This document shows positions 12,662 through 23,125 of a DNA stretch of 64,000 nucleotides, piece by piece (within the stretch, counting starts at the first letter, position 1; every line of letters begins with the position of its first letter). This DNA comes from Pseudisothecium myosuroides (lineage: Eukaryota > Streptophyta > Bryopsida > Hypnales > Lembophyllaceae). The notes under the pieces were generated by a model. That model made no database searches and had not been told where the DNA came from. It saw nothing but the letters and a program-made list of their open reading frames with translations. Location of the stretch: contig OX637293.1 in NCBI GenBank assembly GCA_951799445.1, forward strand, positions 21,266,001 to 21,330,000, read 5' to 3'. The position numbers and the translations under genes were made by a program.

Positions 12662-13865
12662 ATAAACTACTACTGCTAGCCTTTGATGATGCTTGAGAAT
12701 ATTATTGGACAAAATCATGTCCAAATGTTGAATTGAATTTTTTTGTTTGTCGATTTATTTACTATTTGGTTGATTGAAATGTTCAAGGGTTCACATTCAA
12801 TAGATAGGTTATGGTTTACAACGTTCCCAAGAGGAGAGTGGCATGGTTGCTTCAAAACTGGCATGATGTCTTTGATATTAAATTAATTGAGTAGCGGAGA
12901 ATTTTACAGGACGCTTGTTGATGTGCTCAGTTGATCAAATTGCTGAACATTGAGAGAGTTGCACTGGTATCTTATCATTTGAGATTGCTCAATTCATATT
13001 CCAGTTCAGAATTTCACAGTCAACAAGATTACCACTATTTGTGTCATTTCAAGCATTAGCATGTTTAGCCAAGATGTAGGGCATTACAGAGGTCTGGGAG
13101 TGAGGATGTGTGTTTCAGTATGCATGAGTTTCAATCAAAGTGTTTAGGATTATCCATCTTGGAAATATTGGTGTAAGATTATCATTCAATAGCTAAACTT
13201 CACTCACTAATACTGTATTCTGAATTACAAACTGCTGAACATTGTAGTACTGAAGATATGTAGAAAACAGAGCAACCAAGGGGGGAGAGCAACTTCGAAC
13301 ACCGGAACACCATTGTGATGTCGTTAACCCTTAAAATGACAAGCAAAGCCCTTAGGGCTTGGTTACAAGCAAATCTTCGACAAACAATGGCTATAGGATT
13401 TTTTGGGAATGTTTCAACCTATTGGATCCACTTCTATAGTTAATAAAGCTTATCAAGTACGGCGTTTAGGCTGCAAAGTTGAAGCACTATTCATTGATCA
13501 ATTTTATATGCCCTAATTGCACCAAACTTGGGCAAGGAACAAAACCCATGCCCTACTTCAAAGAGGTTTTTGAACCCCCTTTGGCTTGCCCGCTAAACAA
13601 TCAAATGTCGTTTTAGGGATAAAACTTTGTCGTTTGTAGGCACCAAGACATTCAAGCTAAGGAATGCACTAAACCTAAAAGAACAATATCTATCACCAAG
13701 TGACTTTCATGACTTTCAAGATAACTCTACTATTTTCAAAATCACAAGCAGCTACATGGACACATAATTTGACTGAAGACAACTGCTCAAGAGGCCCGAC
13801 TTAGAATGTGCTACCGTATTCAATAAACACTATTTATGGTACACTGATTTAATTTTGTGTGCAGC
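12662..13865. other. Intergenic, nothing firm
   Basis: AT-rich sequence. It begins with the probable 3' UTR of the Gly-rich gene. A TTAACCC word at 13326 resembles the start of the TTAA families, but I found no matching right end, so I do not call an element. Confidence 0.35.
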
Positions 13866-14044
13866 TACAGTAGAACTTCTCTAAGTTGATCAGTCCCGGA
13901 CCGGTCTGACAGATTGGTTTATAGAGGTTTATTGACTTAGAGAGGGTCATTTTTAGTCACAGCCTTTTTTATGTGGCCCAGTCTAGGACCGGTCTGACAT
14001 GATTAGTTTACAGAGGTTTATCAACTTAGAGAGGTTCTACTGTA
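13866..14044. mobile_element. 179-bp pogo/Tc1-type MITE
   Basis: Perfectly bounded by TA dinucleotides, with terminal inverted repeats CAGTAGAAC(T/C)TCTCTAAGTT running about 23 bases. TA target duplication and a CAGTA start are the signature of pogo-type Tc1/mariner elements. The inside consists of two diverged direct copies of a unit of about 55 bases, each holding GGACCGGTCTGAC and ending in ACTTAGAGAGG. There is no coding capacity, so it would depend on a transposase elsewhere. Confidence 0.8.
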
Positions 14045-14713
14045 CAATGAAATTCATGGACTAAATTCTCTAACGTTTTCAATTTGCAACCCTAATTTTC
14101 CTGACTTCAATTACCACAGACGAGAATCCATCTTCTTTCGTTGAGTCGCACTCGATTCTCCTGTTGATTTTTTGCTTGTGTGCTTGGTTGTTTGGCGGTT
14201 GATCATTTGTTGTTTGGAACTGCTCTTGTTTCTTGCTCCCATTGTTCAAGATCTTTATTCCTAAACCCTCCATCGGCCTTCAACCACTGAGCTTGGAGCA
14301 ATTAGAGAATCCTGGGTTTAGCCAACCATTTGCTACGAGGGTCAGTCTCCTAAAAGAGCTTCATGTACTAATTTGGTTGTCTCAGTTTACTCCCAAATCC
14401 TCCAATCCTCCAAAATCGTGAATCCTGCTGTATGACTTTTAGTCCCATCACGAGTGGATCAAGTAGATTCAATTTGAAAGCTCAGTAGGCGCTGTTCTTC
14501 AAGGCGAACCAAAGTTGACTTTGAAACTGGCTTCGCTTGAACTACTTTCCATGTGTCCCTGGGAGATATTAAGTGATCGAATTGTGATCCATGGATGGTT
14601 GTTGTGGAGCAAGATACTAAACCAAACGCAACAATTTTTGCTGTGATATGTGCTGATCTGTTCCACAAAGATGAAGGAGGAAAATCAGCGAGAGACCATC
14701 TTCAGAGACTGAA
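14045..14713. other. Flank 3' of the coiled-coil gene, nothing firm
   Basis: Between the MITE and the minus-strand gene. The part nearest 14713 would be 3' UTR. A minus-strand open frame at 14459-14668 has no recognisable domain and no clean acceptor in phase, so I leave it uncalled. Confidence 0.35.
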
Positions 14714-17700
14714 TTAATTAACGCTTGCAAATCTGAAAGAGCAAATATGGATGATATGGATAATAAGGGCATGGAGTGGAAGGAGGACTTGCCACAGCAT
14801 GTTGGACATGAGTTTTAGGTCAAATTCGAGCTTCCTTGCACGGCTCTCGTTGGCGTCAATGGCAAGCTCCACATTTTGCAACTTATGGTGAGCATCTTGT
14901 ACCTGAACGAAGTTGCATTTGCACATTAGGAGGGGGAGTCATGGAAGAGTAGATTTCAATTGAACATGTTTGAATTTTAACTTCATCCTTGTTTCCTTGG
15001 ATTTCATTAGTACTCTCGTAGCCAAAAAATTTGGAGGGTCAAGTGACAAGCTAATGCTCAATGAATTGGAATATTAGCCAATCACTCGAAGCATTAACCT
15101 TGGAAGACCCTGTTGAAACCACTTCTCCTTCATAGACGGAGAATGCCCACAACTGGAACTTCCTGTATTGAATTTTTAGTTCGTCCAAAAGTGTCTTGAT
15201 TTTCTCTCTGTAGTCTCGACTCATATTTATCGTGTGACACTAATTAACCAAATTCACGCTATCTTCAATTAATGCAGGATGAAATAATACTGTATTGCAC
15301 TAATTTTCTCACAAACAAAATTTTATAGTGGCTAATTTTGCACCCTCACGAATAGAATTTTGTCCAGACAGAAAAATGGGGCTCAGAAATGGAGTGAGCA
15401 CCTCTCTTTCCTTGGCATGGAGCATTTTCTCCAGCTCTCGGATGCGCGCATCCCGAGATCCCACGGTGACGTTCAAGGTATTGTTAGTGGCTTCCAGCTT
15501 CTGCTGCGCCTCCGCTAATTCCATTTCTCGACTCTGTGTTACATTAAAAGTTTAGTGCAAGCCAAGGTAGCCTACATCATAACCTCAATGCCTTGTTCTA
15601 GAAATAAAGTCTCTTACCATTGTTGTGGCTAGGTATGCAACTTCTTTTATATTATCCTCTAGATATTGGCATCAAACTTAGGATGAACACTCTCTTAATG
15701 CAGCATGTCAACCTCAAACGAGTTTGGAAGAATTTTCTCTTTTATTCTCACATCAAGGCTGTGGTTCACGAAAATGGACATTTTTCAGCGCCACTCAGCA
15801 GCTGTCAATGTTTGGTCTGGACTTACAGACCCGTTCATTAAGAGCTTGCTTGGGGTCCTGCAAATCGTACCTGGCATGTGTCTTCAAGGCTAGCGAATTG
15901 TCTGTCACGCTCTTGGAGCAGTTTACGTAGTGATCCCGCAATTTCGAAGGCATTGGTAAGTTTCTCACTGGACTCATCAGACACTGATCCCTCCAGCTTA
16001 TCTGCTGTATTTCTCAGCACCTGAATTGTAGCATAATTGTAGCATAAGTAGTGGATCCTAATTTGCATCACTACTTTAAGACTTTTCACAGAAATAGGAG
16101 TGAGAGTTTTGTGAGATCTATCTATTCTATAAGAGAGAGCTTTGGGTACAAGAGCTGATTCTGGAGAGCTCAAATTTTTACCTTTGTGTTTGAAATACTT
16201 ACGCAATATCAAAGTGGAAGGTTGTAAGCACTCAAACCACAGATATAGATTTTTTTTTCCTACTCAGTGGAGTGGTTTGGGTTACAATAGACAACAAGAT
16301 CAATAATTCGAAGTTCAATAATCTTAAAGGCTTAAACAAATCATGCATCAGACTGATTACTCCACTGTTTTGTTAAGGAGGAAAGCCAAGTTTGTGATTA
16401 GAGAAGCTGAAATTGGTAACAGGGGAATATATTTTACACAGTTTTCAGTATTTTCTGCCTTTGGTTATGAACTAACTCCAGGTACTCACCCACCTGCTTG
16501 TAGGAGTCAATTTGGTTGGTTTTCTCCGCCAGTTGGGCGCGGTGGTCGTGAAGAGCTTGCCTCAAGTTTTGCATTTCCACAGTGCTGCTCACATCTCCTG
16601 CATATTCTTCAGCATTTTGCGTCTGAAGTATTTTCTGCACAAAGTTATTGCATTCTTCTATTTGACTTCCAGCCAACCTCTCTTACACTGATGAGGTTTC
16701 AAATTGCATACTTGCCGTGCCCACATAGAGCTCTACAGATTTTATAACAAGTTATTTTTACGATGAATTTGCACTCAGACCTCTTTAATATGGCTTTCTC
16801 GAAAACATTCTGGAACATTATTCTGCGCACTTGTCACAGTGATGATGACTGTAGCTCATTTATCACTGCTTAAAAATTTGTTTTAGTCATATTTCGGGAC
16901 TCCAATGAGAGGACTAGAGGTGAAGATATGCTAACTATAGTGTCTGCGAATTATATGTCAGACACGTAGATGAAGTCTCATTTTGCAATGAATCCACTTT
17001 GCAGCAATGAATGATTGTTAATTTTGTGTAGCTAAAATCTGCAAGATTTCAACAATTTATTTGATCCAGCTATAAGCCTGTAGGAGACTCATGGAGAAAA
17101 TGCGATTATGCAGCTAGATTTCGTAGGAAATTCGTTGAATAGTTGTTGTAAATCACAGAAAGTGAATTGCAGGTTCCAAGATAACAGAAAAATGTGGAAA
17201 ATTTGCAGGAATTGGTAGTGTCAACCAAATTTCTTGGAGCCAACACAGCAAGAAACAAAACAAAAATTTAATTGAAAAAAAAAATGACAACAAATCCTGC
17301 CTGACCTGCAGTCTTTCCACTTCGGCTTCAAGCTCTTCAGCCCGGTGATGCTGGTGCTCCAGTTCATCATGCATGGACTTCTCCAGAACAGCCCCGTCTT
17401 CAAGCGCTCTCTGCAGATTCTCTTTCTGCTTGTCCTTGCAAACGACGGTGTTCCGCAGGCTTCTAATTTCGGACGACATTTTGTCCAAGCACTCACTCAG
17501 CTGCAGCTTCTGCACTCCCAATGTGGCCATTTCATCGTCGTCTCCCTGGTGAAGTACCTGAACAATGCCGTCCAATTTCACAACATCAAAACGTAATAGA
17601 CTCACAGAAACCCCCAAAAAAAAAATCCACCAAGCACCAAAGCTCTAATCAGTCTACAAACTCCACACCAGTGGAACAAACTCTATTTAATTCTTTTCCT

Positions 17701-17769
17701 TAATTTTTGCAAAAGACTTTTCACCAGCCTTACCCTAAGCTTCCCCGGATGCTCGCTGGATTTCCTCAT
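14714..17769 (-). CDS. Coiled-coil protein, six exons
   Basis: Read on the minus strand: exon 1 17769-17734 (ATG, MRKSSEHPGKLR), exon 2 17557-17306, exon 3 16679-16494, exon 4 16020-15871, exon 5 15533-15402, exon 6 14902-14714 (TAA). Introns are GT-AG and every one is phase 0. The product is about 314 residues, highly charged and rich in Glu, Lys, Gln and Leu with heptad spacing throughout (for example LQLSECLDKMSSEIRSLRNT, LRQALHDHRAQLAEKTNQI, RIRELEKMLHAKERE), so an extended coiled coil is likely. No enzymatic motif or membrane helix is visible before exon 6. The end is the weakest part: exon 6 reads into a hydrophobic tail (LLPLHALIIHIIHICSF), which may be intron if a poor GT near 14793 is a donor, and further exons could follow. 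I do not recognise the family; a cytoskeletal, nuclear-matrix or tethering role would be guesswork. Confidence 0.7.
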
Positions 17770-18616
17770 GTTGTTTCCTTCCGAAATTATGCTCCCAGAT
17801 CAGCTTCAACTCTCAGAAATTAACTGAGTGCAAAGAGGTGAAGGTTTTGGGTGCTTAATTTTCTGAGAGTGTGCTTGCAAGAGACGCAGTTAGAGCATGA
17901 ATTGTAAGTAAATGTTTCGCAGAACAATTGAGTGATCTCAACTGATTCCCACGTATTGATCTTCTCCGATCCCTGTTATGGATGAGATTGGCATGGATTG
18001 GGCAAGCTGGGTGTCCCAAGACATCATGGCAGTTATAACCGACTCGGATGTTGGCCTTTGGAGGCTTCAGATATTGCTTCACACGATTCCTTGGACTTTA
18101 AGTTACTCTTGGCCCTCAAAAAGGTGCCTGGGTTTCGATAGATATCCTCATTCAACACATGCATTAATTGCGGCCACAGATCAATAACATATAATTATTT
18201 AGTTTGCTTTGAGAGAGTGCTATCAAAGCAAGTGTAATTCCGGTTCAGCGATCACTAAACTGGCTATTAAGTTAGATGAGTTTCTACCAAAAAATCCTTG
18301 CTTGCTACTAATACATTGTAAAAAGGCTTTTAATGGAGACATTTTAGCCAAAACTGCAACAAACAATAGAATTTGATAGTCAATTTGCAACTTCCTCCAC
18401 ATTGGAATTAGCATCTATTTAGTCAGTGCTGTGTTATAGTACTTCCAATAATCCTTCACAACTTGCAAAATCCTTTCTTTTCTACTTTTTTTTCTACTAT
18501 CACTCTCAAGGTAGCCAAAGTTGATGCCGGTCTATCTTGAAGGTAGCATGTGGCACTAAATTTCATAAAGTAGTTCTAGGATCACTAGTCAGGTAGTCTA
18601 CTCTCAAAGCGACCAT
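17770..18616. other. Upstream flank of the coiled-coil gene
   Basis: Holds the promoter and 5' leader of the minus-strand gene, whose ATG is at 17769. I see no clear TATA box. Just before the TTAA element, 18593-18616 reads GGTAGTCTACTCTCAAAGCG, resembling the terminus of the element at 20968, so an older insertion may lie here. Confidence 0.35.
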
Positions 18617-19553
18617 TTAACCCCTAAAGTTCCTTGACTATGTTCTCACCAAAAGTGCTCTAAAACTGCCATTTCTAGTACAAGTACCAAATTTTTGAAA
18701 AATATAATTTTTGCACACATGTAACCGTAGGATCTTGTAGTATTCTGGTTTGAGAATATGTGAAAAAAGTTTCAGAAATTTCCATTGTGTAGATTGGAAT
18801 ATATTAGCATTTGAAGTTGCAAAAGTCCTTTTTTTGGCCCTGCGAAAAACTGGGCAGCTGCACTTCACAAGGTCAGATTATTATGAAAAAATCTCCAAAA
18901 TGGTTGTGCTTCTTTGGATTCATTCTTCAAGGCAAGTTGGCTACATGCTTGAAAATTTTCAGATTATTTGGAATTGTACAACATATAGGAAAAAAATAGT
19001 AAGTAGAAAGAAGTAGAGAATGGTTCAAAACACTAAATTGTTAAGAAGTTAATTATGGAATTGAAAAATGTCAATCCCAATGGTTGCAATGTTGTAATAA
19101 ACAATCTACACCCTAAAATTTTATTTTTTTTGAAAAATATTGAAAATTGAGTGAAATAAACAAACAACTTCAAAGTTTATTTTTGAGTAGACAATCTATA
19201 ATTGCCCGCAAACTAAAAGTCCTCATAACGTTTGACTCATTGATCAGAATGGAATGATTCAAAGCTTTCCACGTATATATAAATCTAATAAACCAATTTC
19301 AAATTTTTATTTTTGAAAAAAGTGATTTTTTCTGATTTGCCCGAACTGCCCGAGTTGACCAACAAACAACATATTTGGCCATAACTTTTGACTCGTATTT
19401 CCAAATGTCAAGAAATTTGGTGCATATGAAAGATATTCCTCGTCCCCACCTTCTATAAAAATTTCAACCCAAAATATGAAAATCTCCAGTCACACGTACC
19501 TGCCCAAAATATCTATGTTGCCAAAAAAGGCATGTTGGTCCTTTAGGGGTTAA
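18617..19553. mobile_element. TTAA-flanked 0.94 kb TIR element
   Basis: Starts TTAACCCCTAAAGTTCC and ends with the complement of TTAACCCCTAAAGGACC, each including the flanking TTAA. By internal order (CCGTAGGATCTT near the left end, GCCCGAACTGCCCGAG and GGGCAGGTACG-type words toward the right) it lies in inverted orientation relative to the copies at 3629 and 59534. AT-rich inside, no transposase frame. Confidence 0.82.
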
Positions 19554-19678
19554 GCCTACCTAACTCATCATTTACTGTAATAAGTATTTCAAGCAGAACA
19601 TGTCAGTTAGTCCTAGATAGAAGATGCATTTAGAACATGGTTGCTTGAAGAATAGACTACCTTCTATGCAATTATTGT

Positions 19679-19918
19679 TAACCCTTAAATGCTCCAACGT
19701 CCATACTCTGGACAATGAACAAAGGGCTTTTGGGCACTATTTAGAACAATTAACTTCTCATTCTTCCAATGTAGTACGTGAATCTTAAAATGACGGAAAA
19801 CCTTCCTTAAGGACCAATTTCTTGAAATTGTGGTAAATGACATTTATATACAAAGATATAAGCAAATATGTGCAAAAATTCTAAAAAGGATTGAGGCGTT
19901 AAGGGATTCAGAGTGATT
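19679..19918. repeat. 0.24 kb repeat with imperfect CCCTTAA ends
   Basis: Begins TTAACCCTTAAATGCTCCAA and ends near the imperfect complement TTGAGGCGTTAAGGG. A second copy of most of it lies at 26843-27050 in the same orientation (shared words GAACAAAG, AGAACAATTAACTTCTCATTC, TTCTTGAAATTG, AAGATATAAGCAAA). A small non-coding MITE-like family. Confidence 0.65.
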
Positions 19919-19949
19919 GACCACTATCAACTACGGCAATTTATTAAAT

Positions 19950-20340
19950 TTGTTGAATTTTGTAACTTTGGTTTATTTCAAGACATATGACCTAAAACAT
20001 AAATTTAAGGTGGGTGCCCTCAAACTACTACTTTTTGCTACTATGCCTAGTTACTATCATTATCAAAATGGCCAAATTATCATCTTTTCTTGTTGACAAG
20101 TGAAAGGAGGTTCTAACGCACATACACACCAAAAGACTGTGACATTTAGATGACTATCTTGGATACTATATGCAAAAGTTATGAAGGGTCAAAGTTTTTT
20201 GGGTAGATGACTTGAAGTTGTTATTTCAATATAGGTTCATATGGTGATTTTGGAGATGTATATATGTAGGAATGATGGCGGTTTTAGGTAGGTTGTGATT
20301 TTGGATTTATCCACCTTATACAAACCCTGATTTTGGTGCA
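19950..20340 (+). repeat. Direct repeat, copy 1
   Basis: Shares order and words with 21650-22240: CTACTTTTTGCTA, GAAGTGAAAGGAGGTTC-AACGCAC, GACTGTGACATTTAGAT, TTATGAAGG-TCAAAGTTTTTT, GATTTTGGAGATGTA, AATGATGGC-GTTTTAGG, then a TATCCAC word. Divergence is considerable and copy 2 is longer. No coding signal. Probably two copies of one old transposable element. Confidence 0.6.
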
Positions 20341-20967
20341 AATGTTATAACTATTGCTGCCCAAAATCTCACCAATTTCATGAAATTGACAAAAGTGAGT
20401 CTTTTGTAAATGAACCAGATTGCCATCACTAGTTCACACACTCTACTGTTGGGAAATCCAAGAATAATCACTACCACAACGTAGGGTGCTATAAGCATAG
20501 TAAAGTAGGAAGGTTTTAGTAATGATAATTTTAGGAAGATTTCTAATAAAAAAATTATTGGAGATAAATATTACTGAAAATTTTGGTAAAAGGTTACAAG
20601 AAAAGTCATTACTAAAAATCTTTTTACTTGAACTATGTATAAAACACCCATGTTGAGGTAGTGAAATGCTACAAGCCATGCAAGAATTCTGCTTGGATCC
20701 TCCTTTTTTTCATTAAATTCTAATTTTAAAAATTAAATAAACCGTGATCTTTGAAATGACAATATTGAAGTAGGTTTCAAAATTTTGCATCAATTAGAAC
20801 AAAACTCTATAAATTATTAGCAAATGAAAACATATCACACGTGGAACAAAAGTAGCAAAGAATTTTTTGAATTGCACCATCAGTTGGTCAACTAAATTAC
20901 CAACCTCAAATTCAACTACTTTTGTCAAATCACACAAATCAATGCATGGTACATGAGTTGGATTAAG
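20341..20967. other. Intergenic, nothing recognised
   Basis: AT-rich sequence between direct-repeat copy 1 and the TIR element at 20968. No gene or structured repeat was found. Confidence 0.35.
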
Positions 20968-21390
20968 TTAAGGGAGTCTGCTCTAAGACCGACCATCCTC
21001 TTCATATTGACCCTAAACTACTGAATGGATATGAGGGGGTCTTTAAATGGACCACTTTAGCCATTGATTGAATCAAGAAAAAAATATTCTTTATTGAAAA
21101 AGTCAATCATTGGCCTTGATTTCCTCAAATCACTTTAGAAGATGCAAGTGGATGCATTTTAGAAGACCTACGGTTACAAATAGGTACATATAATATACAA
21201 CAAAAATCTTTGAAAATTCATAATTAATTCAAAAATGCTTCAAAAAATATGAAACCACTTATGTTATGTTCATCATCTATTTTTCTTTCTTTGAAAAATG
21301 AGTTAAAAATATTTATTGTTCATAAAAACCTATAAAAAAAAAGACGGACAAGGCCCGAAATGGTTGCGTTTAGAGCAGACTACTTTAGAC
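20968..21390. mobile_element. 0.42 kb TIR element, possible relative of the TTAA family
   Basis: The left end TTAAGGGAGTCTGCTCTAAG and the right end (complement of CTAAAGTAGTCTGCTCTAAA) form imperfect terminal inverted repeats. Inside is the word CCTACGGTTACAAAT, also found near one end of the larger TTAA elements, so it may be an internally deleted relative whose termini differ. No coding capacity. Confidence 0.55.
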
Positions 21391-21649
21391 TAGATTTTAG
21401 TCAACGGTTGGAAACATTTGCTTTGTGGAAGATCAAGAAGTTGAGCTCAAGTGAAAGAGTTTGGAGGATGTTCTGACTTGCACTATTCAAAAAGCACTAA
21501 CTAAAGGTAGAAGGTCTAGAAATCAATTGGGTTTTAAATGCTTCCCCTATCTAGGAATGAGTGACATGCTCCTTGAAATATCTATTACTATCATTGATGA
21601 GGAAGGTAGACTTAAAAGGAACGGTTTATAGACCTCCTACTTTACAAGG

Positions 21650-22240
21650 ACCTATAAGATTATGTCAATTACATACTTAAATATTAAACTATACAACTAT
21701 ACAATAGTCGAGACAGTAGTAAGATACGCAAGTATCCCCCAAACCGCCACTTTTTGCTATTGTGTCTACTTACTATTACTAGAGTGGTTAATTTTTAATA
21801 ATTTCTTGTCGGGAAGTGAAAGGAGGTTCCAACGCACCAAAGATTGTGACATTTAGATACTATATGCACATGTCTATACAAAAATTATGAAGGATCAAAG
21901 TTTTTTTTGTACCATAGTTGTAGGGAAGGGTTGGTAGAAAATAATTTTGTAAATAGATGCCAAAGTTTTAGGAATATCATTTTTTATAAAAACAAATTTT
22001 TTGTCTAGTGAAAAAAATATTGACCCAAAATTCTATTTTTAGTATTTGTTAGACCTTACTTTTTGAAAATAATTAATTAGTTGAAAAAAAAGGTACCAAC
22101 CCTACCATATACTTAGAATAGATGTTCTAAAATCATTTCTTCAACATACACATGATATTGATTTTGGAGATGTACACAAAGTAATGATGGCAATTTTAGG
22201 AAGGGTGGGATTTGGAGTGTATCCACTTTAGCAGGGTTAG
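21650..22240 (+). repeat. Direct repeat, copy 2
   Basis: Second, longer copy of the sequence at 19950-20340 in the same orientation. Extra material of about 200 bases sits in its middle (about 21930-22150). No open frame of significance. Confidence 0.6.
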
Positions 22241-23125
22241 GGATTCATCAATCATGGATAATTTCATGGTAAAAACTTAAGGACAATTTATAGTCTTTTA
22301 TGCTTATTGAATCAAATTTACTCTGAATTCACATGAGAATCATGACATGATCCTTCACCCTCAAAGGATGATAAATATATCATTCATTTCTTACATAGGA
22401 GTGATGAAGTTCCATGCATACAACACGTATTTCTAAAGTATTCATTCCATTTAGTGTCACTTTTAAAATGTTGTTACATAACCACAATTACATTAGGAAG
22501 AGCCATGTACAAACTTGAGAGGTTGAACAATGTTTAGATTGATGCATGTAGATTGATCAATGCATGCATGTTATATTAATTAAATTTTCATAGCGTCATT
22601 TGCTAAGATTAATTTAATAGTTTCTTGGTTTGAAATAGTGCATGCTAGTGTATTACACTAATTAGAATGGAACAATGTATTGTGTATAGATAATTTTCCT
22701 TAATGAAATGGAAGACCATTGAAAGAATTATTTGTTTCTACTATTCCTTATGCCCATGATGGGTATAGTTGGTAGAATCACCCTTGGCCAATAGAATCTT
22801 CACTCACTTCAATGAAATACCTGTATGTTCTTCTCATAACTTGCAAAAAATCCATAGAAAACTTCCATGGAAAACTATCAAAAGATGACGCAGGAAATGA
22901 TAAAGAAAATGGTAGAAGAATCAAACGACTATGAGAAAATTGTAGAAAAGTTTCAAAATTTCCTAAAAGTAGTTTTGTGGATGAAATAATACACCTAGGA
23001 ATACACCTTCATGTACAATGAAGATTCTTCTAGAAGGTAAACAATGGATGAAGTTCCTAAATATTCTACGTAAAGGTCTGATTTGACATTAATTAAGTCA
23101 TTTTTGTAAAAAAACGCCACGTGTC
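22241..23125. other. Intergenic, nothing recognised
   Basis: AT-rich sequence leading to the left arm of the 3.2 kb inverted repeat. No gene, tRNA or tandem array was found. Confidence 0.35.

Noticed and set aside
13326..13640. TTAACCC start as another TTAA element
   Set aside because: No matching GGG-TTAA end within 1 kb and no shared internal words.
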